From the NCBI GenBank assembly GCA_902775375.1, contig CACYLU010000001.1, positions 124,001-188,000 on the forward strand: DNA of 64,000 nt, read 5' to 3'. The notes beneath the pieces are model-generated. The model was not told the origin of the DNA, searched no databases, and was given only the letters and a program-made list of their open reading frames with translations. The DNA comes from an uncultured Bacteroidales bacterium. GTDB lineage: Bacteria > Bacteroidota > Bacteroidia > Bacteroidales > Bacteroidaceae. The position numbers and the translations under genes were made by a program. Positions 8,011-17,969 of this stretch are shown here, piece after piece. Position 1 is the first letter of the stretch. Each line of letters begins with the position of its first letter.

Positions 8011-8699
8011 ACGAGATAAAAGTATTATTGGCTGAAGACGAGCAAACCCTTGCCCTCATTATCAAAGATACCTTAGAAGCACAAGGATTCAACATTGAAA
8101 CTGCCAAGAATGGTGAGGAAGGTTTGCAGAAGTTCTTTATGGAAAAGCCCGATGTATTGGTGGCTGACGTGATGATGCCTAAAATGGATGGTTTTGAAAT
8201 GGTGAAGCGCATTCGTCAGTCTGATAAGCACACACCTGTGCTTTTCCTCACAGCTCGTTCTGCCATCAATGATGTTGTGGAAGGTTTTGAATTAGGTGCC
8301 AATGACTATCTGAAGAAGCCTTTCGGCATGCAAGAACTGATTGTACGCATCAAGGCTCTGGCAGGCAGATTGATAACGCAAACAGAGGAAAAGGAAAAGA
8401 AAACCGATTGGATAGAAATTGGCCAATATCGCTTCAACTCTATCCTACAGCGTTTGGAATATGCGGGCATTGAAACGGAATTATCTCACCGAGAGAGTGA
8501 AATCCTCCGACGTTTATGTGAGAATCGCAATCAAGTGGTGAATACCCAGAATATCCTCTTGGAACTTTGGGGTGACGACAGTTTCTTCAACAACAAAAGC
8601 CTGCATGTCTTTATCACCAAACTTCGCCATAAACTCTCAAAAGACTCACAGATCCGCATTGTCAACGTCAGAGGAATCGGCTATAAACTGATTGATTAA
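8007..8699 (+). CDS. OmpR-family response regulator
   Basis: The 230-residue protein has a receiver domain (1-120) with the acidic pair D11/E12, phosphorylation site Asp54 (VLVADVMMP), the conserved Thr/Ala in FLTARS and a Lys-Pro in YLKKPFG. A winged-helix DNA-binding domain follows (about 135-228; LSHRESEILRRLCENRNQVV, and ...RIVNVRGIGYKLID at the end). The start overlaps the kinase stop by 4 bp. It should bind direct repeats; candidates lie in the promoter region at 6360-6392, which suggests autoregulation and control of the divergent barrel gene. The regulon beyond this cannot be read from the sequence. Confidence 0.93.
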   Translation: MNEIKVLLAEDEQTLALIIKDTLEAQGFNIETAKNGEEGLQKFFMEKPDVLVADVMMPKMDGFEMVKRIRQSDKHTPVLFLTARSAINDVVEGFELGANDYLKKPFGMQELIVRIKALAGRLITQTEEKEKKTDWIEIGQYRFNSILQRLEYAGIETELSHRESEILRRLCENRNQVVNTQNILLELWGDDSFFNNKSLHVFITKLRHKLSKDSQIRIVNVRGIGYKLID

Positions 8700-8701
8700 C
8701 T

Positions 8702-9775
8702 CTATTTCTCTATCACCATATCAAACTGGTCAAATGGAGCAGTGCGATGCGCTAAATGTTTAGTAGTTGGTGAAATACCAAACAAAGGTGAATAAGTTTT
8801 CACCTTAATGGTCTTGCCATCAGGCAAGAACTCCAGGATGCGGAGCCATCCGTCACCACCATTGCCTTCCCATCCACCACCGAGAATCTGCACGTTGAAC
8901 ATCATCTGATGAACATCCTTACCTGCAGAATTCTTATCAGCACGATAGGCCACAGAATCTTCAAAATCACCTGGAACGCCCGTATGCCCACAAAGTACCA
9001 AACGGATGTTCTTGCATGGATAAATCAATTTTTCCCAAATCTCCTGACCATAATTACGAGGTTGTATCTTATAGTTTTCATTAGCTGTTCGTTCAGCAGT
9101 GCGATGGCGCAAGAAAGAATGAGTGATGAAAATAACTGTATGGTCTTTATATTGTTCACTATCTGCCAAGCCTTTTGCCCAAGCCAATACTTCATCACGA
9201 GGAGCCCACTCTGCAGCAATCACCAAAAGCTTGCCCCAATGCTCATCTTCCAATTCATAAGCTGCATTTTCCAACGAAACTTTCCCCTCACGATTAGGAA
9301 AAGCTGCTACCACACAATCCAGCCATTTAGAGTTCCTTTCTATAGGGAAATATTCAGGAAAATGTGTAAAACCTTCATCACCACGCACATATCCATATTC
9401 ATGGTTGCCTGTAGCAATGATATAAGGTACTTTATTATCCAAGCGAGTCATACAATGTGAAGCCCACTCCCACATTTGTTTGCTGGTTTGGTTCAGCATC
9501 TTGCGATTGCGAACAATATTCTCATTCTGTTCCACCATATCGCCAGTAACCAATACTGCCTTGATATTCAAGTTATCTATGTTATCGGCACACCAAACGG
9601 TTGTGAGTTCATAAATAGGTTGATTAATATCATACTTGGTATAACCTTGAGGGTCACCTAATAATATCATAGAGAAAGAATTAGGATCAGAAAGATGTTG
9701 CTGATCTGCCCTATCTTGTGCTTTGGCCATGAAACAAACCAAACATAATGCCAAAAAGATTTTTGTTTTCATCAT
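8702..9775 (-). CDS. Exported calcineurin-like metallophosphoesterase
   Basis: The 357-residue protein has a signal peptide (residues 1-19, ending MAKAQ). The metal-binding motifs of the calcineurin-like fold appear in order: GDPQ near residue 40 (in place of the usual GDxH), GDMVEQN near 78, GNHEYG near 122, a histidine in FITHSF and GHTG near 263. It should hydrolyse phosphate esters in the periplasm or at the cell surface; the substrate is unknown. The end lies 2 bp from the convergent response regulator stop, so no separate terminator fits between them. It is downstream of the SPOUT methyltransferase gene with an 18-bp gap and is probably co-transcribed with it. Confidence 0.85.
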   Translation of the reverse strand: MMKTKIFLALCLVCFMAKAQDRADQQHLSDPNSFSMILLGDPQGYTKYDINQPIYELTTVWCADNIDNLNIKAVLVTGDMVEQNENIVRNRKMLNQTSKQMWEWASHCMTRLDNKVPYIIATGNHEYGYVRGDEGFTHFPEYFPIERNSKWLDCVVAAFPNREGKVSLENAAYELEDEHWGKLLVIAAEWAPRDEVLAWAKGLADSEQYKDHTVIFITHSFLRHRTAERTANENYKIQPRNYGQEIWEKLIYPCKNIRLVLCGHTGVPGDFEDSVAYRADKNSAGKDVHQMMFNVQILGGGWEGNGGDGWLRILEFLPDGKTIKVKTYSPLFGISPTTKHLAHRTAPFDQFDMVIEK

Positions 9776-9793
9776 ATTATAGATTTAAGGTTA

Positions 9794-10321
9794 CTATCTT
9801 AATTTATTGAACAAATCCCAAATCACAATACCAGTAGTAACACTTACATTCAATGAATGTTTGGTACCATATTGTGGTATCTCTATGCAACCATCGCTCA
9901 TATCCACTACTTCTTGTTGTACACCTTTCACCTCATGTCCCATCACAATAGCATATTTTTTATATTTATCCAATTGCAAGTCCTGGAGCATAGTGCTACC
10001 CTCGGCTTGTTCTACCGAATAAACAATATAACCTTGCTCATGCAAATTGTTAATAGCATCTTTAGTATCTTTAAAATATTTCCAATCAACAGTAAACTCA
10101 GCTCCTAATGCTGTTTTATGTAATTCTACCTGAGGAGGTTGTGCTGAAATACCACAAAGATAAATGCTCTCAATACGGAAAGCATCGCAAGTTCTGAACA
10201 CACTACCCACATTATATACACTACGTACATTATCGAGCACAACTACCAAAGGCAACTTTTTGGCTTCCTTAAATTCTTCTACACTGATTCTATTCAGTTC
10301 TGTAACCTTAAGTTTACGCAT
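9794..10321 (-). CDS. SpoU/TrmH-family RNA 2'-O-methyltransferase
   Basis: The 175-residue protein carries the three SPOUT signatures: NVRSVYNVGSVFRTCDAF (about residues 31-48) for motif 1, YAIVMGHEVKGVQQEVV (about 127-143) for motif 2, and the knot segment IPQYGTKHSLNVSVTTGIVIWDLF near the C-terminus. These enzymes transfer a methyl group from S-adenosylmethionine to the ribose of tRNA or rRNA. It lacks the N-terminal RNA-binding extension of RlmB-like proteins, so the target RNA is uncertain. It is divergent from nadA across the candidate origin and probably leads the phosphoesterase gene in one transcript. Confidence 0.88.
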   Translation of the reverse strand: MRKLKVTELNRISVEEFKEAKKLPLVVVLDNVRSVYNVGSVFRTCDAFRIESIYLCGISAQPPQVELHKTALGAEFTVDWKYFKDTKDAINNLHEQGYIVYSVEQAEGSTMLQDLQLDKYKKYAIVMGHEVKGVQQEVVDMSDGCIEIPQYGTKHSLNVSVTTGIVIWDLFNKLR

Positions 10322-10672
10322 AACACCTACCCTACTTTATACCACAAAGGTAGTACATTTTGTTCACAATGCTGTTGATAAGTGTTGAAAACTTGTGGAG
10401 AAAAAATATAGATAGGTATTGCATTATTCACAGAAAACACTATGAGACCTATGTAATAATACCTCCAAATAAAATAACATTATTTTTTTCTTCATTTATC
10501 AACATCGTTTTTCAACTGTTTTTAAAGAAATATATCCAATAAAGTTATTACCTTTGCCTATGAATGACAGGAGGTTGGAAATAAACAAGAAAAAGTTATC
10601 AACACTTTCAACCGACTATCATCATCACTATAAAAGATTTATTTAATAAAAAATAAAAAAGAAATATATTTT
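10322..10672. other. Candidate chromosomal replication origin (DnaA-box cluster in AT-rich gap)
   Basis: This 351-bp divergent gap has no gene. It contains one full match to TTATnCACA (10424-10432, TTATTCACA) and five 9-mers one base away: TTGTTCACA 10360-10368, TGTTGATAA 10373-10381, TGTGGAGAA 10394-10402, and TTATCAACA at 10496-10504 and 10596-10604. A very AT-rich stretch covers about 10460-10545. By eye, plus-strand genes to the right are richer in G and T at codon ends, while those to the left are C- and A-rich, as expected across an origin. A parS-like site lies at 28.1 kb. Against it, many genes to the right are on the minus strand and no dnaA is present. Confidence 0.45.
10549..10556 (+). 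promoter_or_regulatory. Bacteroidetes -7 box (TACCTTTG) upstream of nadA
   Basis: TACCTTTG is a full match, giving a leader of about 110 nt to the nadA start. The leader includes one of the DnaA-box-like 9-mers at 10596. Confidence 0.5.
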
Positions 10673-11617
10673 ATGGTTATGGATAATTTGGTGGATAAAA
10701 TCAAACAACTAAGGGAAGAGAAAAATGCCGTTATTATGGCGCATTACTATCAAACAAGTGATATACAAGATATTGCTGATTATGTAGGTGATAGTTTGGC
10801 TCTGGCCCAACAAGCTGCAAAGACAAATGCAGATATCATAGTGCTTTGTGGCGTGCACTTTATGGGAGAAACAGCTAAGATATTGTGTCCTGATAAAAAA
10901 GTACTGATACCGGATATTAATGCTGGATGTTCATTGGCTGATAGTTGTCCAGCTGATGAATTTGCCAAGTTTGTTGAGGCACATCCTGATCATACAGTTA
11001 TCAGTTATGTAAATACTTCAGCTGCAGTGAAAGCCTATACTGACGTAGTGGTAACATCATCAAATGCCAAGCAGATTGTTGAGAGTTTTCCTCCAGAAGA
11101 GAAAATAATATTTGGTCCTGACCATAACCTTGGAAATTATATAAACTCAATTACAGGACGAAATATGCTGCTTTGGGATGGTGCTTGTCATGTTCATGCA
11201 AAGTTTTCTGTAGAAAAGATACTTGAGCTGAAGAAAATTTATCCTCAAGCAAAGATTTTAGCTCATCCAGAATGTAAGGGAGCTGTTTTGAAATTAGCTG
11301 ATTTCGTGGGTTCTACTGCAGCTATATTGAAATATGCAAGGAATAATGAATCAAAGGAATTTATTATAGCTACTGAATCAGGTATTTTGCATAAAATGCA
11401 ACAAGCTTGTCCACAAAAAGTATTTATTCCTGCTCCACCAGAAGATAGTACTTGTGCTTGTAATGAATGTAACTTCATGCGTTTGAACACGATGGAGAAA
11501 CTATATCAATGCTTATTGAATGAAACTCCTGAAATTCATGTAGATAAAAAAATCGCTGAAAAAGCTATTAAGCCGATTCAGCGAATGTTGGAGATTTCTG
11601 CTAAATTAGGATTGTAG
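10673..11617 (+). CDS. nadA: Quinolinate synthase NadA
   Basis: The 314-residue enzyme condenses iminoaspartate with dihydroxyacetone phosphate to form quinolinate in NAD synthesis. The N-terminus shows [30 protein letters not shown], and the cluster-ligand cysteines appear in [22 protein letters not shown] and the C-terminal [13 protein letters not shown], so a 4Fe-4S cluster is expected. Other family motifs are [14 protein letters not shown] and [12 protein letters not shown] second ATG at 10679 is an equally possible start. No nadB or nadC is next to it. Its 3' end overlaps the convergent rdgB gene by 12 bp. The length is normal for the short NadA class. Confidence 0.96.
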   Translation: MVMDNLVDKIKQLREEKNAVIMAHYYQTSDIQDIADYVGDSLALAQQAAKTNADIIVLCGVHFMGETAKILCPDKKVLIPDINAGCSLADSCPADEFAKFVEAHPDHTVISYVNTSAAVKAYTDVVVTSSNAKQIVESFPPEEKIIFGPDHNLGNYINSITGRNMLLWDGACHVHAKFSVEKILELKKIYPQAKILAHPECKGAVLKLADFVGSTAAILKYARNNESKEFIIATESGILHKMQQACPQKVFIPAPPEDSTCACNECNFMRLNTMEKLYQCLLNETPEIHVDKKIAEKAIKPIQRMLEISAKLGL

Positions 11618-12196
11618 GAAATCAACTAATTTTTTGATGGCGCGAGCACGGTGACTGATGCTGTTTTTTACATCTTCACCCAATTCTGCAAAAGTTTTAT
11701 CATATCCATTTGGCATAAAGATAGGATCGTAACCAAATCCAGAGGAACCTCGTTCTTCTGGGTTAATTGTTCCTTCTACAATGCCTTCGAAAGTATGTTC
11801 CTTTCCGTCTTGAATCAAGCATACGATGGTACGGAATTGTGCTTTTCTATTATCTTTGTCCTTTAATTCACGCAATAAGCGATTCATATTTGCTTTTGAA
11901 TCGTGAGCTTCACCAGTACCTTCTAAAGCTGCATAACGGGCAGAATAAACTCCAGGAGCTCCTTGTAAAGCTTCTACTTCTAATCCACTGTCATCAGCAA
12001 AGCAATCTAAATGGTAATGCTGATAAATATATTCAGCTTTTTGGCGAGCATTGTCTTCTAAATTATCGGCTGTTTCAGGTATGTCTTCATGACAATTAAT
12101 ATCATCCAAACTCAAAATTTCAAACTGAGATCCGAGTATGGCACGCACTTCAGTTAGTTTATGCTTATTGTTGGTAGCAAATACAAGTTTTTTCAT
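11606..12196 (-). CDS. rdgB: Non-canonical purine NTP pyrophosphatase (RdgB/HAM1 family)
   Basis: The 196-residue protein starts with the family hallmark [19 protein letters not shown] and has [23 protein letters not shown] (about residues 67-89) and the C-terminal [14 protein letters not shown]. It removes inosine and xanthosine triphosphates from the nucleotide pool, releasing pyrophosphate. It is the last gene of the ychF-lgt-GH130-leuS-yitT-rdgB transcript; its start overlaps the yitT stop by 4 bp. The 3' end overlaps nadA on the opposite strand by 12 bp, leaving no room for a terminator between them. Confidence 0.95.
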   Translation of the reverse strand: MKKLVFATNNKHKLTEVRAILGSQFEILSLDDINCHEDIPETADNLEDNARQKAEYIYQHYHLDCFADDSGLEVEALQGAPGVYSARYAALEGTGEAHDSKANMNRLLRELKDKDNRKAQFRTIVCLIQDGKEHTFEGIVEGTINPEERGSSGFGYDPIFMPNGYDKTFAELGEDVKNSISHRARAIKKLVDFLQS

Positions 12197-13149
12197 GCTT
12201 TTTGACTGTCTAAAACTTCTTCTATGGCTTTTTCATCTTTCTTGTTGACTTTCACCTTTAGTTTGTCGAAACCTTCGCCAAAGACACCAATAACTGCACT
12301 TTGTGAAATAAACGCATTGCTATCAATACTTTTTACTAATCTAAATATTTCAACTGACTGACGTTTGGATGCCAAGACGAACAATACTTTTACATTGTGT
12401 TTAGAATACCAACCTGTACCATCAAATACTGTTACGCCTCTGTGTGTTTTCTTATTGATGACATCAGCAATTTTGTCGTATTCTTTTGAAAATATGAAAA
12501 ATTGTACTGATTGACGGGCACTGTTGACAACATAGTCAAGTACATATCCAATAATAAACAAGGTAACGAAACCAAAGATTACTCGTCGAAGATCGTGGAA
12601 TACAAAATAGCAAGAACTAATAATGATAACATCACATAATTGAATCATGCGACCTAAGGATATATCTCTGTATTTGTTGACGATAGCAGCAATAATATCT
12701 GTACCACCAGTACTACCATTAACATTAAATACTATACCTAAGCCAAAACCACACATTACTGATCCGATAATGCATGCCATAAATTCTTGACCTTCACCTA
12801 AGATATGTGGAGGAATACCATCGTCACCATTAACTATCTTTTGAAAAAACCACAATAAGAAAGTCAATAGCAAAATGCTATAGCTGGTCTTAATACAGAA
12901 TTTCAAGCCCAACAACTTGAAAGCAAACATCATTAAGACAGCATTAACAATAAAATAGGTAGATTGGATAGGAAAACCTGTGGCATAATAGATGATAGCA
13001 CCAATACCAGTAGTTCCACCAGTAGTAATCTGATAGGGCAACAGAAATGTTGCCCATGCAGCTGCATAGCTTATCAAACCTATTGTGATAAAGAAATAAT
13101 CCTTTACGGTATGATATACCTCTAACTTAGTAGGTTTTTTCAGTGTCAT
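12193..13149 (-). CDS. YitT-family membrane protein with C-terminal DUF2179
   Basis: The 318-residue protein has five or six hydrophobic segments in the first 215 residues ([39 protein letters not shown] is typical of YitT, as is [19 protein letters not shown]). A soluble DUF2179 domain follows from about residue 222 ([15 protein letters not shown]...[17 protein letters not shown]). Family members are inner-membrane proteins of unknown transport role. It overlaps leuS by 4 bp upstream and rdgB by 4 bp downstream, so translation is probably coupled. Nothing in the neighbourhood identifies a substrate. Confidence 0.88.
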   Translation of the reverse strand: MTLKKPTKLEVYHTVKDYFFITIGLISYAAAWATFLLPYQITTGGTTGIGAIIYYATGFPIQSTYFIVNAVLMMFAFKLLGLKFCIKTSYSILLLTFLLWFFQKIVNGDDGIPPHILGEGQEFMACIIGSVMCGFGLGIVFNVNGSTGGTDIIAAIVNKYRDISLGRMIQLCDVIIISSCYFVFHDLRRVIFGFVTLFIIGYVLDYVVNSARQSVQFFIFSKEYDKIADVINKKTHRGVTVFDGTGWYSKHNVKVLFVLASKRQSVEIFRLVKSIDSNAFISQSAVIGVFGEGFDKLKVKVNKKDEKAIEEVLDSQKA

Positions 13150-15983
13150 TTCAAGACAATATTTATCAGTTTCTTAGGAACAATAATCACTTTCACAATT
13201 TGTTTGCCTTCCATCCATTTCTCAGAACGTTCGTCAGCAACGACTTCTTTCTGTATGGTATCATTATCGGCATCAATTGGGAACTCCTTGTTATAGCGAG
13301 CCTTACCGTTGAAAGAAACAGTATAGTTTACATTATCTTCTTTCAGATAATCTTCATTATATGTAGGCCACTGAGCATCGCAAACGGAAGTGTTGTGACC
13401 CAACATCTCCCACAACTCTTCGCAGATATGAGGAGTAAATGGAGCCAAGCAAGTTACAATTTGCTCTAATACAGCTTTCTTGCTGCATTTCAGTGAGGTC
13501 AGTTCGTTGACACAAATCATGAAAGCACTGATGGATGTGTTATAAGAGAAGTTCTCAATGTCGCCAGTAACCTTCTTAATCAACTTGTGAACGGCTTTCA
13601 GTTCTGCAGCATTAGGAACTTCATCTGTCACCAGATAATTGTCCTGACGGTCGTAGAACAAGCCCCAGAATTTCTTAAGGAATCGATGCACACCATCAAT
13701 GCCATTAGTGTCCCAAGGCTTAGATTGTTCAACTGGTCCTAAGAACATTTCATACAGACGCAATGTATCAGCTCCAAATCGCTCGACAATCATATCTGGA
13801 TTAACCACATTGAACATAGACTTACTCATCTTCTCGATGGCCCATCCGCAAATGTATTTACCATCTTCGAGTATGAATTCAGCATTGTTGTATTCAGGGC
13901 GCCATGCCTTGAATGCCTCAACATCCAAGATGTCGTTTGATACAATGTTTACATCCACATGGATAGGTGTAACGTCATACTGATCTTTCAAATTTAAAGA
14001 AACGAATGTGTTGGTATCTTTGATGCGATAAACGAAATTGCTTCGACCTTGAATCATGCCTTGATTCACCAATTTCTGGAATGGCTCTTCCTTGACTGAA
14101 ACACCCAAGTCGTGCAGGAACTTATTCCAGAAGCGAGAGTAGATCAAGTGACCTGTTGCGTGTTCTGTACCACCCACATAAAGATCAACATTCTGCCAAT
14201 ACTTATCTGCTTTTTCAGATACCAAAGCCTGGTTGTTGTGTGGATCCATGTAACGCAAGTAATAAGCACTTGAACCAGCAAAACCTGGCATAGTGCTCAA
14301 TTCAAGAGGGAATATCGTCTTATTATCGATCTTACTGTTTTCAACTACTTGATTGTTTACTGTATCCCATGCCCATTTGGTGGCACGACCCAATGGAGGC
14401 TCACCCGTTTCTGTGGGTAGATACTTCTCTACCTCAGGCAATTCCAAAGGCAAGCAAGACTCAGGAATCATGCAGGGCATCTCATCTTTATAATATACAG
14501 GGAATGGCTCTCCCCAATAACGTTGGCGAGAGAAGATTGCATCGCGCAAGCGATAGTTCACCTTTACCCTACCCAACTGATGCTCCTTCACATATTTCTT
14601 GGTAGCAGCTATTGCTTCCTTGATGGTCAGGCCATTCAAATTCAAATCGCAATAAGGCTTAACTCCTGCTTTTGGTGAGTTGCAAACGATACCTTCTTTG
14701 GCATCGAAGCTCTCTTCGCTTACATCGCAACCTTCCACCAATGGAACGATAGGCAAGTTGAAATGTTTAGCGAAAGCATAGTCGCGACTATCATGAGCAG
14801 GTACTGCCATGATGGCTCCTGTACCATAACCAGCCAATACATAGTCACTTACCCAAATAGGTACTGCTTCGCCAGTAAAAGGATTGATAGCATAACTGCC
14901 AGTAAATACACCTGTTACACTACGATCGGCTATACGGTCTCTCTCTGTACGCTTTTTGGTTCTATCAAGATATGCCTCTACCTCAGCTTTTTGTGCTTCG
15001 GTGGTAACTTTTGCCACAAATTCGCTCTCTGGAGCCAATACCATGAAAGTAACGCCAAACATAGTGTCAGCACGAGTAGTGAAAATGATAAATTCAACAT
15101 CACTGTCCTTTACCTTGAATTTCACTTCGGCACCTTCGCTACGGCCTATCCAGTTGCGCTGGGTCTCTTTCAGGGAATCAGTCCATTGGATGTGATCCAA
15201 GCCATCGAGCAGACGCTGAGCGTAGGCAGATACTCGCAAGCACCATTGGCGCATCTTCTTCTGTACCACAGGATAACCACCACGAACACTCACGCCTTCT
15301 ACTACTTCATCGTTTGCTAACACAGTACCTAATTTTGGGCACCAGTTCACCATCATCTCACCCAAATAAGCGATGCGATAATTCATCAAAATCTGTTGCT
15401 GTTCTTTCTCGCTCTTGGCATTCCATTCATCAGCAGTGAACTGAAGTTCCTCAGTGCAAGCTACATCCAGATCTTCAGTACCTTTAGTTTTGAAATGCTC
15501 TACTAAAGTCTCGATTGGCTGGGCTTTTTGGCACTTATTGCAATAAAAGCTTCCAAACATTTTCTGGAAAGCCCATTGCGTCCAATGGTAATAATCAGGG
15601 TCACAAGTGCGTACCTCACGATTCCAGTCGAAGCAGAAACCTATCTTGTCCAACTGGCTACGATAGCGATTGATGTTTTCTGTAGTTGTAATAGCAGGGT
15701 GTTGTCCCGTTTGGATTGCATATTGCTCAGCTGGCAAGCCATAAGCATCGTAGCCCATAGGGTTCAACACGTTAAAGCCTTGCTGGCGCTTGAAGCGGGC
15801 ATAGATGTCTGAGGCAATATAGCCAAGAGGATGTCCTACATGTAATCCTGCTCCTGATGGATAAGGAAACATGTTCAGTACATAGTACTTGGGTTTGTTC
15901 TCATTTTCTGTCACTTGATAGGTTTTGTTGTCTACCCATCTTTTTTGCCATTTCTGTTCGATTTCCCTGAAATTATATTCCAT
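13146..15983 (-). CDS. leuS: Leucyl-tRNA synthetase
   Basis: The 945-residue class I aminoacyl-tRNA synthetase attaches leucine to tRNA-Leu. It has the HIGH-type signature in [20 protein letters not shown] (about residues 37-56), a large editing domain ([41 protein letters not shown]), the YWGEPFPV segment, and the KMSKS motif in [16 protein letters not shown]. The anticodon-binding C-terminal domain is complete. The length is a little above the usual 800-880, as often seen in Bacteroidetes. It sits fourth in a tight operon, 22 bp after a GH130 lipoprotein gene, and overlaps yitT by 4 bp. Confidence 0.98.
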   Translation of the reverse strand: MEYNFREIEQKWQKRWVDNKTYQVTENENKPKYYVLNMFPYPSGAGLHVGHPLGYIASDIYARFKRQQGFNVLNPMGYDAYGLPAEQYAIQTGQHPAITTTENINRYRSQLDKIGFCFDWNREVRTCDPDYYHWTQWAFQKMFGSFYCNKCQKAQPIETLVEHFKTKGTEDLDVACTEELQFTADEWNAKSEKEQQQILMNYRIAYLGEMMVNWCPKLGTVLANDEVVEGVSVRGGYPVVQKKMRQWCLRVSAYAQRLLDGLDHIQWTDSLKETQRNWIGRSEGAEVKFKVKDSDVEFIIFTTRADTMFGVTFMVLAPESEFVAKVTTEAQKAEVEAYLDRTKKRTERDRIADRSVTGVFTGSYAINPFTGEAVPIWVSDYVLAGYGTGAIMAVPAHDSRDYAFAKHFNLPIVPLVEGCDVSEESFDAKEGIVCNSPKAGVKPYCDLNLNGLTIKEAIAATKKYVKEHQLGRVKVNYRLRDAIFSRQRYWGEPFPVYYKDEMPCMIPESCLPLELPEVEKYLPTETGEPPLGRATKWAWDTVNNQVVENSKIDNKTIFPLELSTMPGFAGSSAYYLRYMDPHNNQALVSEKADKYWQNVDLYVGGTEHATGHLIYSRFWNKFLHDLGVSVKEEPFQKLVNQGMIQGRSNFVYRIKDTNTFVSLNLKDQYDVTPIHVDVNIVSNDILDVEAFKAWRPEYNNAEFILEDGKYICGWAIEKMSKSMFNVVNPDMIVERFGADTLRLYEMFLGPVEQSKPWDTNGIDGVHRFLKKFWGLFYDRQDNYLVTDEVPNAAELKAVHKLIKKVTGDIENFSYNTSISAFMICVNELTSLKCSKKAVLEQIVTCLAPFTPHICEELWEMLGHNTSVCDAQWPTYNEDYLKEDNVNYTVSFNGKARYNKEFPIDADNDTIQKEVVADERSEKWMEGKQIVKVIIVPKKLINIVLK

Positions 15984-16005
15984 TGTTTATATATTTTGTT
16001 CTTGG

Positions 16006-17112
16006 TTATTTATTTTTTACCGCAACGGCTACAAACGAATCGGCGCAACCATAATACAGGAACCACTTGCCTTGATGGTTGACTAATCCCTCAATAAATA
16101 CAGTACCTGCAGGATATTGTCCACTCTTCTCAAAGTCAGCTTCTGGTTGGAAGAATGGTTTGTCTAAGCGAGTAATGTATTTTGTAGGGTCGTTCTTGTC
16201 GAATAATGCTTGTCCAGCACAATAGGAATTGGCTGTATAGTTGGGGTCAGCCCCCTCCCCTGCTTTGTTCTTTCCGTTGTAAAACAGGATGATACCTTTG
16301 TCAGTCATGATGGCTGGAGGACCACATTCTGTCAAATCGCTATCGAAGTAACCAGGACGGGTTTTCATTACTTGCAGAAGTTCGCCTTGTTCGTCAAGCA
16401 TAGGTTCCCAATTCACCAAATCAGTGGAAGTGGCCACATTTACGAATTGCTCGCCCCAATACATCATATATTTATCACCAAATTTGGCAATTACCTGCTG
16501 ACCGTCTTGCATCTTGGTTATGATAGAAGCCGATTTGGTGAAGTTGTTGGCAAAACGTCCGTTGTATGCTTTGGCAAAGGCAGGTCCGTGCTTTGTCCAA
16601 GTTTGCAAATCGTTGGAAGTAGCGACGGCTAATCGAGCTACATCTCTATTCCATTGTGTGTAGAACATTACATAAAGTCCATCTTCAGTTTTTGCCACAC
16701 GAGGGTCTTCACAGCCTCCTGGCCACTCGTTGGCTTTTTGAGCATCGTCAGCTGGATATACAACAGGAGTATTTTGAATGTCAAAATGCAGTCCGTCAGT
16801 TGATTCTGCGTAACCGATGCGAGAGGTTCTGGATCCGATGCCCATGTGTGTAGCATCTTCAGAACGGAACATCACTACAATCTTGCCATCTTTAGTTGTT
16901 GCAGCAGGATTGAAAGTATCACCTTCTTGCCAAGCAATAGAATCGCCTGTCATTGGGCAGAAGAACTTGATGTCTTTGTTTGGTGAGATAATAGGATTGA
17001 TTCCCTCTGGGCGTTGGAAATCCAACCAAGCCCAATCTTCTGGCTGCAAATCTTGCTGACTGCTACATGCTATCAGACAAGCCACTAATGATAATAAGTA
17101 TATTTTTTTCAT
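16006..17112 (-). CDS. Glycoside hydrolase family 130-like lipoprotein
   Basis: The 368-residue protein begins with a lipoprotein signal (LVACLIACSS, lipobox cysteine at about residue 17). The five-bladed propeller family GH130 is indicated by NPAATTKDGKIVVMFRSED, GYAESTDGLHF, the conserved GGCEDPRVAKTEDGLYVMFYT, ECGPPAIMTDKGIILFYNGKN and the closing FLYYGCADSFVAVAV. Members are beta-mannoside phosphorylases or, in the lipoprotein branch, beta-mannosidases; which activity applies cannot be read here. It is out of place functionally: it lies between lgt and leuS, with a 4-bp overlap with lgt. The anchoring enzyme Lgt encoded just upstream is the one that would lipidate this protein. Confidence 0.82.
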   Translation of the reverse strand: MKKIYLLSLVACLIACSSQQDLQPEDWAWLDFQRPEGINPIISPNKDIKFFCPMTGDSIAWQEGDTFNPAATTKDGKIVVMFRSEDATHMGIGSRTSRIGYAESTDGLHFDIQNTPVVYPADDAQKANEWPGGCEDPRVAKTEDGLYVMFYTQWNRDVARLAVATSNDLQTWTKHGPAFAKAYNGRFANNFTKSASIITKMQDGQQVIAKFGDKYMMYWGEQFVNVATSTDLVNWEPMLDEQGELLQVMKTRPGYFDSDLTECGPPAIMTDKGIILFYNGKNKAGEGADPNYTANSYCAGQALFDKNDPTKYITRLDKPFFQPEADFEKSGQYPAGTVFIEGLVNHQGKWFLYYGCADSFVAVAVKNK

Positions 17113-17963
17113 TTCGGTGAAGTTTTTTTTCTGTCATAAACAAACATCAGCCACAAGCCCACCAAGATATATGGAATGCTCAGTAACTGTCCCATATTCA
17201 ATGTCATACCTTGTTCAAATGCCACTTGGTCTTCCTTGATGAATTCAATGAAGAAACGGAAAATGAACACAGAAGCACACCCGAATCCGAAGTAGAATCC
17301 TCGCTTCATGTTGAGTTGGTGCTTGCGATAGATGAGATATACAATAAATGCAAGTGTCAGATAAGCAATGGCCTCATATAGCTGAGCAGGATGACGAGGT
17401 GCCAATGGATCAGCTATGCTAGGATCGTTGGCCAGTCTTTCAAATACGAATGCCCAGGGCACATCAGTTACCTTACCGATGATTTCTGAGTTCATCAGGT
17501 TGGCCATACGAATCCAAAAACCACAAATGAAAGCTGAAACCGTCAGGATATCGGCCATATCAATGAAGTGGATCTTGTATCGCTTGCAATAGAGTAGGGT
17601 AGAGATGACCAAGCCCAGGATGCCTCCATGACTGGCTAATCCCTGATAACCAATGTATTTCCAGTTACCGTCAGGTAGATACTTGATAGGTAAGAACATC
17701 TCGGTGATGTGATGCAGATAGTAACTTGGTTCATAGAACAAGCAATGCCCAAGGCGAGCTCCTAATAGCACACCGAAAAAGCAATAGAAAAACAAAGGGT
17801 CAAAGAGTTCATCGCCCCATCCTTTGTCTTTGTATTCGCGCTTAACAATCATGTAGGAGCAAGCGATGCCGATAACCCAGAACAAACCATAGTACCTGAT
17901 GTCTATCGATCCAATGCTGAACAACACTGGATCTGGATTCCAATTGATGGTCAAAGGTATCAT
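17109..17963 (-). CDS. lgt: Prolipoprotein diacylglyceryl transferase
   Basis: The 284-residue polytopic membrane enzyme transfers diacylglyceryl to the lipobox cysteine of prolipoproteins. Family motifs visible are RYYGLFWVIGIACSYMIV (first helix region), GVLLGARLGHCLFYEP, GLASHGGILG (the essential His in the HGG signature), GFWIRMANLMNSEIIGKVTDVPWAF and RHPAQLYEA. About seven hydrophobic segments are present, as expected. It lies 6 bp downstream of ychF and overlaps the GH130 lipoprotein gene by 4 bp. Confidence 0.97.
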   Translation of the reverse strand: MIPLTINWNPDPVLFSIGSIDIRYYGLFWVIGIACSYMIVKREYKDKGWGDELFDPLFFYCFFGVLLGARLGHCLFYEPSYYLHHITEMFLPIKYLPDGNWKYIGYQGLASHGGILGLVISTLLYCKRYKIHFIDMADILTVSAFICGFWIRMANLMNSEIIGKVTDVPWAFVFERLANDPSIADPLAPRHPAQLYEAIAYLTLAFIVYLIYRKHQLNMKRGFYFGFGCASVFIFRFFIEFIKEDQVAFEQGMTLNMGQLLSIPYILVGLWLMFVYDRKKTSPK

Positions 17964-17969
17964 AATATC

